A stretch of DNA of 64,000 nucleotides from GWA1-39-11 sp964360265. GTDB lineage: Bacteria > Patescibacteriota > Microgenomatia > Levybacterales > GWA1-39-11. The stretch spans positions 32,940 through 96,939 of the forward strand of contig CAYHUY010000001.1 of the NCBI GenBank assembly GCA_964360265.1, read 5' to 3'. The translations under genes and the position numbers were made by a program. The number at the start of each line of letters is the position of its first letter. The stretch's first letter is position 1. Positions 52,851 through 61,297 of the stretch are shown here, piece after piece. The notes beneath the pieces were generated by a model, which was not told the origin of the DNA, made no database searches, and saw nothing but the letters and a program-made list of their open reading frames with translations.

Positions 52851-53353
52851 TAGTTGTGGGAGATTATTTCGCCGCCTGTTGGATAACCTGAGGAGATTCT
52901 AACAGGTTCGAACTTTTTGGTTTTATAAAAAATCTCGGCAATATTCTGGGTTTTTATTAAGAGTTCGTTTGCCGCTTCAATATCTATATTTTGTCTAGCT
53001 TTAATTGAAAGTTTTACAGCAGATTTCAGAAATTCTGAAAGTTCAGGGAATTCTTTGTGATGTTCCTCTTTAAAATAATCATTCTCGAGTGTCCCAAGCT
53101 CTTCTTCGACCAACTCTCCATGTTTTTCCTTAACATGTGTTAAACGAGAAATCTGCGAAATTATTCGTTTTCTTTCATCAAAAGGAGGCTCCTCAGTTGA
53201 TGGCGTGAGTTCTTCAAGCATTTGAGTCATTCGAATTACGGTATGTGCTGCCATCTGAACTCCATGAACATCATAAACTCCACACGGAATATCACAATGT
53301 GCATAAGCAGTTTTTGAGGGGATTAGACTTAAGACGTAAGATACTGCATCCAT
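52850..53353 (-). CDS. sodN: Nickel superoxide dismutase precursor
   Basis: Converts superoxide to O2 and H2O2. 167 residues. An 18-residue leader (ending SKTAYA) precedes the Ni-hook HCDIPCGVYD: after cleavage His1, Cys2 and Cys6 are the ligands, with the conserved Pro5. The helical bundle follows (DVHGVQMAAHTVIRMTQMLEEL). All essential hook residues are intact. TATAAT lies eight bases before ATG. Co-transcribed with the sodX-like gene. Confidence 0.96.
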   Translation of the reverse strand: MDAVSYVLSLIPSKTAYAHCDIPCGVYDVHGVQMAAHTVIRMTQMLEELTPSTEEPPFDERKRIISQISRLTHVKEKHGELVEEELGTLENDYFKEEHHKEFPELSEFLKSAVKLSIKARQNIDIEAANELLIKTQNIAEIFYKTKKFEPVRISSGYPTGGEIISHN

Positions 53354-53380
53354 AATTTGATATTATAATAACTCGAATTT

Positions 53381-54184
53381 TTAAGAATTGCAAATGAGCT
53401 GCGCACTTTCGCGGATAACAGGAATCCTCTTCTCGTCTATTAAATATTTTGTTTTAAATTCCTCATCTGATACTTTTAAAAGATCAGAGGCCAAGACAAT
53501 CCCGTTATCTATAAATCTTCTCTCCTCCTCTAGGGATATATCCGTTAAGGTTGTCACGGGATACATTTTTGGTCGTTCAACAAAATGCTGCAAATTATTA
53601 TCTTCCGGATAATTCCACGCGATAACTTTTACTCCCTTGCACTGGGCGTACGTAATTGCATCAGATGAAAGCTTGGTATTTGTTGCAACCCAAACGCCGT
53701 CAATCTTATTGACTTCTTTGACATCGAGAAATCTAGCATATGTATAAAGTAAAACCTGTACATCCGACTTTCCAAAAGTTTGATTGTGGAATTTTGCCTC
53801 GAGAATCTCACGCCTGCCATCCTTTTCAAGAAGCAGGTCTATCTCATGCGAGACGCATTCTCCTTGCATTTGAAGATCAACTTCTGTCTTATAACCCTGA
53901 TCTTTAAAAATCCGGGCTAAATATTGCTCGAATGGAAAGCCGGTAGGCCCAAGTTCAAAAATTGCCTGACGAAGATTGAATCGGAGAGCACTCTTTTTAT
54001 CTTTCCCAACCAGGAATTCCCGGATATGGTAAAAAATCTCATCAGTTGTGATCGTATTATCTTTCTGAACTCGCTCTTTAATATGGGCAAGCACTCGGTC
54101 GTGGAGTTCTTTGGGTACTCCGCTCCTTTCAATCGAACGAATAACCCTAAGGTCGTCAAAAGGAACCTCACTCCCATCCCTCTT
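53381..54184 (-). CDS. ATP-cone plus Mrr-like nuclease-fold protein, N-terminus in gap
   Basis: Residues downstream of the gap give an ATP-cone domain (KRDGSEVPFDDLRVIRSIERSG) and a restriction-endonuclease-like core: FPFEQYLARIFKDQGY, then EIDLLLEKDGRREILEAKFH (D-ExK type motif) and QVLLYTYARFLD. The last 60 residues contain a helix-hairpin-like region. The start is hidden by the N run, though only a few residues are probably missing. ATP cones normally occur in nucleotide reductases and NrdR; fused to nuclease folds they are seen in CPR. Role unknown, perhaps DNA repair or defence. Confidence 0.72.
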   Translation of the reverse strand, partial: KRDGSEVPFDDLRVIRSIERSGVPKELHDRVLAHIKERVQKDNTITTDEIFYHIREFLVGKDKKSALRFNLRQAIFELGPTGFPFEQYLARIFKDQGYKTEVDLQMQGECVSHEIDLLLEKDGRREILEAKFHNQTFGKSDVQVLLYTYARFLDVKEVNKIDGVWVATNTKLSSDAITYAQCKGVKVIAWNYPEDNNLQHFVERPKMYPVTTLTDISLEEERRFIDNGIVLASDLLKVSDEEFKTKYLIDEKRIPVIRESAQLICNS

Positions 54185-54284
54185 NNNNNNNNNNNNNNNN
54201 NNNNNNNNNNNNNNNNNNNNNNNNNNNNNNNNNNNNNNNNNNNNNNNNNNNNNNNNNNNNNNNNNNNNNNNNNNNNNNNNNNNN
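54185..54284. other. Assembly gap of 100 N
   Basis: Exactly 100 N, a scaffold placeholder. The 62 bp after it (54285-54346) show no recognisable gene. Confidence 0.98.
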
Positions 54285-54346
54285 GAACCCACCATTGGGG
54301 ACGGTCCTAGAACAGACTAGTATGGCAGGCCGAATTGAAAGAAGTT

Positions 54347-56632
54347 TCAGTTGAAAGTTTCAATAAGTGCCTGAATATCGTTATCTAAAATATTAAAAGC
54401 GTTCTCACTTAGGCCTTTGCCTTTTTGTTTCATAATTTGTTTCTGCATTGCCATTAGCAAATTCACGGAAGCTTTCTTAGTCCAAACATTCATACTTAAA
54501 CCCTTTGCTACTTTCGCCTTTGTCAAAAGACTAATGTAAACACCAAGATTATTTATATCTCCAGTCGCCCTCAACGCACGTATATCATTAATCAAACTAT
54601 CAAAAGTCACAATTTCATCAAGTGCCGATGGATCACTTTGGGAATAATTAAGCTCAAATTCGTCACTCGCGTCTGTATCAATAATACCAGTCATTTGGAA
54701 ATTATTATCATCTCCATTAGCTTGAAGAGTGGCAATGTTCAGCGTATAGGTTTGGTTTTCGAACGACGAGAGAATTATTTTATATGATCCATCAATGGGT
54801 TCAGGGAGTAAAAACTCGTTAAATCCAAAACCAAGGTTTGCTTTTTCGTTGGACGCGTTAGGATTGCTGATCGGATTTTGGTGGCTATAAATCGCGTTTG
54901 GTATCTCATCAAATGTTTCAACTACTCCGCCGATAACTTGTTTACCGGTTTTCTTGCCCTCAGAATTAACTACTGCTATTTCAATCCCTTCATTTGTAGA
55001 CATCTCAATATAGCTTGCATTTGAGGTGGCTCGCCTATAGCGATCAAGTTGGAAAAAATCATTCCCAAATGGTGCCAAATTTTCATAGTTCCATTCTGGA
55101 TCATTGATAAAATACGCACCCTCAGTTGCTATTCCCTTCGCTACTACAAAATGCATATCGGTTAGGACATTGCTCACCGCAAGTATCGCAGGATTTTGCT
55201 TATTTGTTAAATCATCATTAAGAACGGTAAGCTTGCTTGATTCAGTTGATGCAGAATCATACCGTATATGTTCTAATTTATATGCCGATTTACTGGCTTC
55301 ATACAGTTCTTCCGTGAACTTATTGATTGATGACCAGACGAACTTTGAAAATGGCTTACCAAAACCGGGTTTATTGGTCTGAAATCCATTATTGTTTTTA
55401 AGCCATTCATTGAGAGTCCCTGGATCTATTGGTGTCTCATCTTCAAATTCTGTCATCCCATGATAATTCAGAATCATGGCAGCGGACGTAACTGCACAGC
55501 CCCATCTTTCAAAATCCGGATCACTGAAACCAAGTGAGTTAGCATGATCATATTCTGTTGGTCCCCAAGGATCATCATTTTGACTATAATAAGGAACCGG
55601 AAGATTAATTCCATCCGAGATATTTAAGGGCGCATAATAAACGGTATTAAGGTATGCTCCATTGAATCCGCCTGTTAAATATACAAAATTATTAAATACC
55701 GCCACACCCGCGCAGCATACCGGTTCTGGAAGAAGATTCGAACTCATATTCCATGCATCAAGTGTACCGTCGGGATTGATTTGAGTATAGTAAACTTTAT
55801 TTAGAAAATTTAAACCATTATATCCACCGATAGAAATTATTGTTGACCCTACTTTTACAGATGGACCTCTGTAAACTGCTTCTGGCAATTCGGAAGTTGT
55901 TGTAAAGATGGAAAGGGACCCATCGGCGGGATTAACAGAGGCTTTGTAAGATTTATTTCTCTTTATCCCTCCCGTAGTCTCACCACCAAAAACAATAATA
56001 TTATTCTCATGCTCTACCATTCCAAACCCACTCAATGGTTCGGGAAGTGAAACAGCGCTTGTTGTCCATGCCCCTATTGTTCCATTCTCATTTATATCCG
56101 CATAATAAATCTCACTACGAGTCCCGCTATTATTAAATCCCCCCGCATAATAAATCCTCTCCCCCACCACCACACCATTGCCCAAGGCCCTATTCTCGGG
56201 TAAGGGAGTGAATGATTGCCAAGAAGATATTGACCCTCCCGATTGAATAGTTGAGGAATATACAGTGTTCTTATAATTAGTTGTTCCTGTAAACATCGCC
56301 CCACCTAAAATATAAATTCTTTTTTCCTTTTTAACCAATGCGCCCCAGTATCTGGTTTCTGGCAAATTAGAGACTAAGGTCCAGCCCGGAAGAGTTCCAT
56401 CACTATTGGGGGTCGATGATAATGCATCGGAATAATCATCTACATTCGCCCCGCCAAACACAAAAACTTTCCCCTCTTCAAATGTTGAAATATGACTGGC
56501 TATATTTGTAGGCAAACTTGTGGTGCTCGACCAAGTTCCAAGTGAATCAGCAAATGCGTTTTGAGGATGAAAAAACAGTAGAAAAACTGATAGAATAATG
56601 CCTACTAAATATATTGCGATTTTGCGGAGCAT
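54347..56632 (-). CDS. Secreted Kelch-type propeller with C39-like cysteine peptidase domain
   Basis: About 761 residues from ATG 56632 (an upstream TTG at 56641 is less likely). Signal peptide (to about 30), then five or more Kelch-like repeats (IYILGGAMFTG, IYYAGGFNNSG, IIVFGGETTGG, IISIGGYNG, VYLTGGFNG) over 35-340. A papain-like C39-type domain follows at about 345-530 with Cys in RWGCAVTSAAMILNYHG, His in DMHFVVAKGI and Asp/Asn in FINDPEWNYE. A C-terminal region without recognised fold ends the protein. Promoter-like TTGACT-N17-AAAAAT precedes it. Probably acts on peptides outside the cell; target unknown. Confidence 0.85.
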   Translation of the reverse strand: MLRKIAIYLVGIILSVFLLFFHPQNAFADSLGTWSSTTSLPTNIASHISTFEEGKVFVFGGANVDDYSDALSSTPNSDGTLPGWTLVSNLPETRYWGALVKKEKRIYILGGAMFTGTTNYKNTVYSSTIQSGGSISSWQSFTPLPENRALGNGVVVGERIYYAGGFNNSGTRSEIYYADINENGTIGAWTTSAVSLPEPLSGFGMVEHENNIIVFGGETTGGIKRNKSYKASVNPADGSLSIFTTTSELPEAVYRGPSVKVGSTIISIGGYNGLNFLNKVYYTQINPDGTLDAWNMSSNLLPEPVCCAGVAVFNNFVYLTGGFNGAYLNTVYYAPLNISDGINLPVPYYSQNDDPWGPTEYDHANSLGFSDPDFERWGCAVTSAAMILNYHGMTEFEDETPIDPGTLNEWLKNNNGFQTNKPGFGKPFSKFVWSSINKFTEELYEASKSAYKLEHIRYDSASTESSKLTVLNDDLTNKQNPAILAVSNVLTDMHFVVAKGIATEGAYFINDPEWNYENLAPFGNDFFQLDRYRRATSNASYIEMSTNEGIEIAVVNSEGKKTGKQVIGGVVETFDEIPNAIYSHQNPISNPNASNEKANLGFGFNEFLLPEPIDGSYKIILSSFENQTYTLNIATLQANGDDNNFQMTGIIDTDASDEFELNYSQSDPSALDEIVTFDSLINDIRALRATGDINNLGVYISLLTKAKVAKGLSMNVWTKKASVNLLMAMQKQIMKQKGKGLSENAFNILDNDIQALIETFN

Positions 56633-56648
56633 TATTATCAATTTTTTA

Positions 56649-57446
56649 ATGAAATTAACAAAAAGTCAAGAAGGAAAAATTGACAAACCTAAAACCCCTT
56701 TTGAGGTTGAAGACTTAAGGACAAAATTAGCTATAAAGAACAGATATGATGCGTTTATAAAAACATATTCTGCTGAATATCCAGAAGTAAAAGCCGAAAA
56801 CACCAATGTTTTTTGGAATAAGAAGTTTAAAGTCCCTACAACCTTCTCAGAACTTGATCCAATGACAAAAGAAAAAATTAACACTATAATTTCTTTTCTC
56901 CCCAATAAGAAAATTAGAATCTTAGATTTAGGAATAGGACAAGGATATTTAGAGCAAAAATTGCAACAAATTGGGAAAAATTATGAAATATGGGGAATAG
57001 ATATTTCAAAAAAAGCAATTTCTCAAGCGAAAGAAAAATTTAAGGGTAAATTTAATATTGGTAATGTCCTCAAAATTAAAAATTATTATGAAAGAAATTT
57101 TTTTGATGTAATTGTGGCAATAGAATTAATAGAACATATATCGCCAAGAAAAAATTTTGCTTTTTATAAAGCCATTTATAGTCTTTTGAAACCTCGTGGA
57201 ATTTTAATTTTGTCAACTCCATTAAATGAAGGCCTTCGATATGGAATAGAAAATCTAAGTTCACATGTTAGAGAATATACTGAACCTATTTTACGAGCGG
57301 AATTGAAAATATCAAAATTTAAAATTGTTGAAAAAAGATATCTATTCGCATTTATAAACTTTTACAGGCTAAAAAGGGTTCTTTCGAAGATATTTAGAGG
57401 AAGGTGGGGGGCGAATAATATTGTGGTTGTGGCGAAGAAAGCTTAG
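56649..57446 (+). CDS. Class I SAM-dependent methyltransferase
   Basis: About 265 residues from ATG 56649 (the earlier in-frame ATG runs back into the divergent gene). Motif I is ILDLGIGQGYLEQKLQQIG, followed by EIWGIDISKKAISQAKEKF (acidic end of strand 2) and a motif like FFDVIVAIELIEHI. Ubiquinone/UbiE-like methyltransferase fold. It may modify a glycan or small molecule; no evidence points to a specific substrate. It ends 4 bp inside the convergent regulator gene. Confidence 0.85.
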   Translation: MKLTKSQEGKIDKPKTPFEVEDLRTKLAIKNRYDAFIKTYSAEYPEVKAENTNVFWNKKFKVPTTFSELDPMTKEKINTIISFLPNKKIRILDLGIGQGYLEQKLQQIGKNYEIWGIDISKKAISQAKEKFKGKFNIGNVLKIKNYYERNFFDVIVAIELIEHISPRKNFAFYKAIYSLLKPRGILILSTPLNEGLRYGIENLSSHVREYTEPILRAELKISKFKIVEKRYLFAFINFYRLKRVLSKIFRGRWGANNIVVVAKKA

Positions 57447-58102
57447 GCGTATTGGTACCACTGCGCTTCTTCTTTAAGTTTTTCAAGTTTTTTAACGCGG
57501 AAAAGCCCTCCCTTTTTAGAAATAATCTTCTTCTTATCAAGTTTCTTTAATTCAACACTTGTTGTTTCACGAGTTAATCCTATCAGGCTTGCTATGTCTC
57601 GGTGTGTTAGGGGAACTCTTATCAAAATTTCCCCATCTCTTTTAACGCCAAATCTTTCTGCGCATATTACAAGAATTGAAGCAACCTTTTGATAAGCATT
57701 GCCAAAAACCATATACTCCATTCTCTCAAGAATTCCGCGAAGTCTAATTAATATTTTACTTGTAACATCCCACAGCGCCTCAGGGCTTTTTTGCAAAAAA
57801 ATCTTAAATTCTTCTTTTGAACACCGTTGAATCTCAACTGCGGTCATTGCCTCAAGATATTGAGTGAGGTTAACATCATTGAATGCCCAAATCATTGGAA
57901 AAAAATCTCCGGGCTTAAAGATTATGAGGTTTAATTCTTGACCTGATTCAGATAATGCGTAGAATTTTACGTATCCGCGGACAAGATAGAATACTCCGGT
58001 AGGGAGTCCGTCAGGCCGGAGAATTACTTCATGCTTTTTGTAATTAAGCAGCCTAAACTGGGAAAAAAATAAATCCAGTTTCTCAACCGACTCTTCTTTC
58101 AC
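57443..58102 (-). CDS. Crp/Fnr-family transcription regulator
   Basis: About 219 residues from GTG 58102, chosen because TATAAT (58109-58114) lies exactly six bases before it and the alternative ATG at 58120 would lie upstream of that box. N-terminal cyclic-nucleotide-type beta barrel (EVILRPDGLPTGVFYLVRG), a dimer helix, and a C-terminal winged helix (THRDIASLIGLTRETTSVELKKL). It lacks the Cys cluster needed for an FNR-type Fe-S site, so direct oxygen sensing by that means is unlikely. Effector and targets unknown. Confidence 0.88.
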   Translation of the reverse strand: MKEESVEKLDLFFSQFRLLNYKKHEVILRPDGLPTGVFYLVRGYVKFYALSESGQELNLIIFKPGDFFPMIWAFNDVNLTQYLEAMTAVEIQRCSKEEFKIFLQKSPEALWDVTSKILIRLRGILERMEYMVFGNAYQKVASILVICAERFGVKRDGEILIRVPLTHRDIASLIGLTRETTSVELKKLDKKKIISKKGGLFRVKKLEKLKEEAQWYQYA

Positions 58103-58274
58103 ACCCCGATTATACCACATGCCTAAAATGTAAGCACTCTTACAATTTTTTGGTAGCCTATGTTGCTGACCGGGTAATTTTTATGGAGTATAAAGAGAGA
58201 GCAATTATTCAAAATATGGGTGAGGCATCAGACGATAATAATTTAAAGGCTCTTTGCAATAAAGGGGGAAGGAT

Positions 58275-58919
58275 ATGCGAGGCGAATCAAACAGCTTTAT
58301 TAAAGCTATCGGCTCAAAATTTATTACGTTACCGGGCGAACAGCTTATTCTTGCACAGAGAAAACATTGGTATTCTTTTGTCTTCCCAATATTAACTCTA
58401 TCGTTTATTAGTATAGCTTCTATTAGCGGACTTATTATATTGTCTTTTATATTTCCATCCTATATTCAGCTTCTTTTCTCTTTTGCGCTTTTTATTGCTA
58501 TTGCAGCAACAACTTTTATAGGAAAATTTATTGTTGATTGGTATTTTAATTTTTATATTATAACTTCAAAAAAGATAATCGAGGTTTCTTATAAGCCTTT
58601 GACTTCTCGCCATACTAATGAAATCTTGCTTGACCAGGTTAAATGTACGGAGATTGACACTCGCGTTGATGGAATTATCCATGAACTATTAGATATAGGT
58701 GATGTTATTATCACTTTTGACAGACCCACTCACCAGGAAGAATTTGCTCTGGCAGATATGAGTGACCCAAAGAGAATAGAATCCAATCTTGAAAATGCCT
58801 TATGCCCAGTTGGAGAAGACGCAAGAAATGTTACCGGAGCGAGCTTGTTCAACAGAGCAAGAGAGAACCCTAACAAATGGAGATACTTAGAAGAGATAGG
58901 AACAGTTGGAGCAAATTAA
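58275..58919 (+). CDS. Membrane protein with PH-like (YdbT) domain
   Basis: 214 residues. Two helices (35-85) then a bacterial PH-like domain with VDWYFNFYIITSKKIIEVSYK and LLDQVKCTEIDTRVDGII. A strong ribosome site (aaagggggaaggat) precedes the ATG, unlike many genes here. It is followed at once by a 79-residue membrane protein. Such proteins are frequent and poorly understood in CPR genomes. Confidence 0.8.
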   Translation: MRGESNSFIKAIGSKFITLPGEQLILAQRKHWYSFVFPILTLSFISIASISGLIILSFIFPSYIQLLFSFALFIAIAATTFIGKFIVDWYFNFYIITSKKIIEVSYKPLTSRHTNEILLDQVKCTEIDTRVDGIIHELLDIGDVIITFDRPTHQEEFALADMSDPKRIESNLENALCPVGEDARNVTGASLFNRARENPNKWRYLEEIGTVGAN

Positions 58920-58920
58920 T

Positions 58921-59157
58921 ATGGAATACATTAGTATAACAATTTACTTTGCGCTCTTTACATTAACTTTCGCTATATTAGGATATAATTTGCTTTATAG
59001 GGAACGCGTTGGGGGAGCAAGTCAGAGGCTAGGGATTGTATTTTCTTCTTCGTTGAGAAGACTTTTATATTTTATAACGGCTGTAACACTTATATCTTTA
59101 ATAATAATTGGATTTTTCCTAATTTTATCTATCTTCGAAACGATAAACAAATTTTAG
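58921..59157 (+). CDS. Small two-helix membrane protein
   Basis: 78 residues from ATG 58921, one base after the upstream stop. Two hydrophobic helices (TIYFALFTLTFAILGYNLL and YFITAVTLISLIIIGFFLIL). No motif recognised. Confidence 0.6.
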   Translation: MEYISITIYFALFTLTFAILGYNLLYRERVGGASQRLGIVFSSSLRRLLYFITAVTLISLIIIGFFLILSIFETINKF

Positions 59158-59197
59158 GCCTGGCCAAGCCGAGGGGAAATTTTGATATACTTATTTG

Positions 59198-59758
59198 GTG
59201 AAGTATTGGCGGTCTTGGAAATATAAAAATCTTACTTTTCTTTTTATTTCATTAATATTTGCATTCTTCTTGGGGAGATACGAACCATTTCATCAGTTCT
59301 TATTAAATCTTGAAAATTTTGGTTATATCGGAGCCTTTTTTGCCGGTATGCTTTTTGTTTCAACTTTCGGAGTCACGACAGGTGCCTTATCTCTTTTGAT
59401 TCTAGCCGAAGAATTGAATATTTTTCTCTTGGGAGCAGTTGCAGGGTCAGGAGGAGTTTTGGGAGATTTTCTACTATTTCGATTCGTTAAAGATAGGCTC
59501 GTGGATGAAGTTAAGCCAATTTATGACAGCATGGACCACAACCACCATTTGATTAAGCTTCTTCACACAAAACATTTCAGGTGGATGTTTCCGGTTTTTG
59601 GAGCAATAGTTATAGTATCCCCCTTACCAGATGAGTTAGGAGTAAGCCTTATGGGAATATCGAGGATGAAAAACAGAACCTTTCTGATTCTTTCGTTTAT
59701 CCTGAATGCCTCCGGAATAATACTTGTCCTTCTGGCTTCCCGCTTTATAAAACCATAA
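59198..59758 (+). CDS. Multi-spanning membrane protein, possible DedA/SNARE-associated-like
   Basis: About 186 residues from GTG 59198, chosen because an extended -10 (TGATATACT) ends six bases before it. Four to five helices; the loop LDNLENFGYIGAFFAGMLFVS-like LNLENFGYIGAFFAGMLF and the ending SLMGISRMKNRTFLILSFILN resemble small DedA/VTT-like proteins, but the match is loose. Converges on the minus-strand pair at 59770-60572. Confidence 0.6.
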   Translation: MKYWRSWKYKNLTFLFISLIFAFFLGRYEPFHQFLLNLENFGYIGAFFAGMLFVSTFGVTTGALSLLILAEELNIFLLGAVAGSGGVLGDFLLFRFVKDRLVDEVKPIYDSMDHNHHLIKLLHTKHFRWMFPVFGAIVIVSPLPDELGVSLMGISRMKNRTFLILSFILNASGIILVLLASRFIKP

Positions 59759-59769
59759 AGCGCAAAAAA

Positions 59770-60087
59770 CTAGAACCATCCCATGTCGTGGCCTACAAAG
59801 AAGAGAAAAATCGCAATAGATCCGAGGACTGCCGACCAGAGAGCAAGAGAAATGGCGCCTCTTATTTTTTGGGGACCGACATTTCGCAAGGTCACATAAA
59901 AAAGAACAAGTATTATTAGGTAGAGTGCTATCGAAAGAATACTTTTTGAAGTCCAATGATGGCCTGAAAGAGACTTTAACCAATTCTTAAACGGTTCATT
60001 CAATTCGGCGAAAATAGTAATCACCGTTACAAAAATCGCGTTAAGAACTGCCGCAATTGACGATGCATAGATTAGACGATTTTTCAT
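59770..60087 (-). CDS. Small membrane protein, partner of the next gene
   Basis: 105 residues with three helices. It contains a HH pair (SGHHWTSKSI) and a C-terminal VGHDMGWF. Located 2 bp after the 160-residue gene, so the two are probably one unit. Confidence 0.6.
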   Translation of the reverse strand: MKNRLIYASSIAAVLNAIFVTVITIFAELNEPFKNWLKSLSGHHWTSKSILSIALYLIILVLFYVTLRNVGPQKIRGAISLALWSAVLGSIAIFLFFVGHDMGWF

Positions 60088-60089
60088 GC

Positions 60090-60572
60090 TTATTGTAGCG
60101 CTCCCCAGCGCGCGGTCGCTGATATGATAAAACCTGCAAGGCCAATTGTAAGACCCAAAACAACAACAAAACCCGTTAAAAGAAACGTTTGCAGGCGGAT
60201 ATTTAGGCTTTGGAACTCGTCTTTTTTAAGGAAAGCGATTATTGCGGCGGTCACGGCAATCGGAATAATAAAGAGGAAAATGTGCTCTTTTGTTTCCATA
60301 ATAATGTTATGTGCCCAAGGCGCAAGACCACTTTTAATAACAGGCTTGACCAAAGAACCATAATATACTACATAGTAATATCCGCCGAAAATCCAACTTA
60401 AGGTAAATCCGGTAACGCCTGCGACCGCAGCAATACGAAGGTGTTTTGTGCGCCACGCCGAACTTGTGAATTCGCCCAAAAGCCATAAGAATGCGTCAAT
60501 GCCGACAATTGCAAAGCCCAAATGAAGACCAATCAAAACCGGCTTACTTAAAAGAAAACCGAATATATCCAC
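60090..60572 (-). CDS. Small membrane protein with conserved-looking histidines
   Basis: 160 residues, four helices, GTG start chosen by a promoter (TTGACC-N18-TACGAT, 60579-60608) whose -10 ends six bases before it. His17 lies in the first helix and His88/His97 around a WAHNIIMETKEHIFLF segment, which could bind heme or metal. No named family is recognised. Paired with the gene at 59770. Confidence 0.6.
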   Translation of the reverse strand: MDIFGFLLSKPVLIGLHLGFAIVGIDAFLWLLGEFTSSAWRTKHLRIAAVAGVTGFTLSWIFGGYYYVVYYGSLVKPVIKSGLAPWAHNIIMETKEHIFLFIIPIAVTAAIIAFLKKDEFQSLNIRLQTFLLTGFVVVLGLTIGLAGFIISATARWGALQ

Positions 60573-60578
60573 GAAGTC

Positions 60579-60608
60579 ATCGTATCAATATATTAGTCGT
60601 ACGGTCAA
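60579..60608 (-). promoter_or_regulatory. Promoter of the 60090/59770 membrane pair
   Basis: TTGACC (60603-60608), 18-bp spacer, TACGAT (60579-60584), six bases before GTG at 60572. Confidence 0.5.
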
Positions 60609-60650
60609 TGGGGAAATGGGTTTAAGCTTTTTTGCGGTGCCTGGTTGACT

Positions 60651-60893
60651 CTATTCTACTAGTTTATGCTTCTTTATGAAAGCCCTTCCCGAACCAGACT
60701 TGAGATATTTTTCAAAATCAAATGCAGTGTATTTCTTTGAAAATGCGAAATAACAAAACAATTCGACCGGTAAACTATTTCTAGTAGCATTTACTTGTCC
60801 TTGGTCATGTCGATTTTTCCTGTCTTTCAAATCATTTGTACAACCAATATAAGTTTTCTTATCTGAACATAAAAGAATATAAACGTACCACAT
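60651..60893 (-). CDS. GIY-YIG domain protein, short (UPF0213-like)
   Basis: 80 residues: WYVYILLCSDKKTYIGCTND (the GIY-YIG variant YVY...YIG), DLKDRKNRHDQGQVNATRN and FEKYLKSGSGRAF. A stand-alone nuclease-fold protein, common in bacteria and CPR; catalytic Arg/Glu positions appear partly kept. No operon partner. Confidence 0.88.
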   Translation of the reverse strand: MWYVYILLCSDKKTYIGCTNDLKDRKNRHDQGQVNATRNSLPVELFCYFAFSKKYTAFDFEKYLKSGSGRAFIKKHKLVE

Positions 60894-60961
60894 ATTAACC
60901 CGCTTTCGCTCGTTGTTAGCGGACTACGTCTCGCCGTAGCCGAGCTTCAGCGAGGCAAAGG

Positions 60962-61046
60962 CGGAGGGTACAGGATTCGAACCTGTGAAGGGATTGCTCC
61001 CTCGAGTTTTCAAGACTCGTGCAATTGGCCGCTATGCGAACCCTCC
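60962..61046 (-). tRNA. tRNA-Ser (TGA anticodon)
   Basis: Read on the minus strand: acceptor GGAGGGT pairs with ACCCTCC, anticodon loop CTTGAAA with anticodon TGA, long variable arm as in class II tRNA-Ser, T-loop GGTTCGAATCC. CCA is not encoded. Confidence 0.93.
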
Positions 61047-61055
61047 TAGTGCGGA

Positions 61056-61079
61056 GCAAGGTACCGTACGGTACCTTGC
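61056..61079. repeat. Perfect 24-bp palindrome between two tRNA-Ser genes
   Basis: GCAAGGTACCGT directly followed by its exact reverse complement. Its last base is the discriminator base of the neighbouring tRNA-Ser. Confidence 0.9.
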
Positions 61080-61165
61080 GGAGGAGGTGGGATTCGAACC
61101 CACGAGACCTTTTAAAGGGTCGCGGTTTAGCAAACCGCTGCCATAGACCACTAGGCGACTCCTCC
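61079..61165 (-). tRNA. tRNA-Ser (GCT anticodon)
   Basis: Acceptor GGAGGAG with CTCCTCC; anticodon stem GCGGT/ACCGC around TTGCTAA, anticodon GCT; long variable arm; T-loop GGTTCGAATCC. No encoded CCA. TATAAT (61179-61184) lies upstream. Confidence 0.93.
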
Positions 61166-61262
61166 AAATTGGATTCTAATTATACCAAAGCTAGATTTGA
61201 ATATAAATGTTTCCGAATCAAGATTGTTATCTTATTGTAATAATTTTGCGAGGCTAAATTGG

Positions 61263-61291
61263 TTGCCCCATAGGTTCTCTTGTGCTATTAT
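61263..61291 (+). promoter_or_regulatory. Promoter of the 61298/T4SS ATPase genes
   Basis: TTGCCC (61263-61268), 17-bp spacer, TATTAT (61286-61291), six bases before ATG. The 132-bp gap from the tRNA gene holds nothing else visible. Confidence 0.5.
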
Positions 61292-61297
61292 TGAAGC

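Noticed and set aside
58150..58395. Small gene before the PH-domain protein
   Set aside because: It overlaps the PH-domain gene in another frame, has no motif, and the PH-domain gene has a strong ribosome site.
60901..60960. Extra tRNA or repeat array beside the tRNA-Ser genes
   Set aside because: GC-rich with short inverted repeats, but no cloverleaf can be formed; possibly another dispersed repeat, not enough to call.
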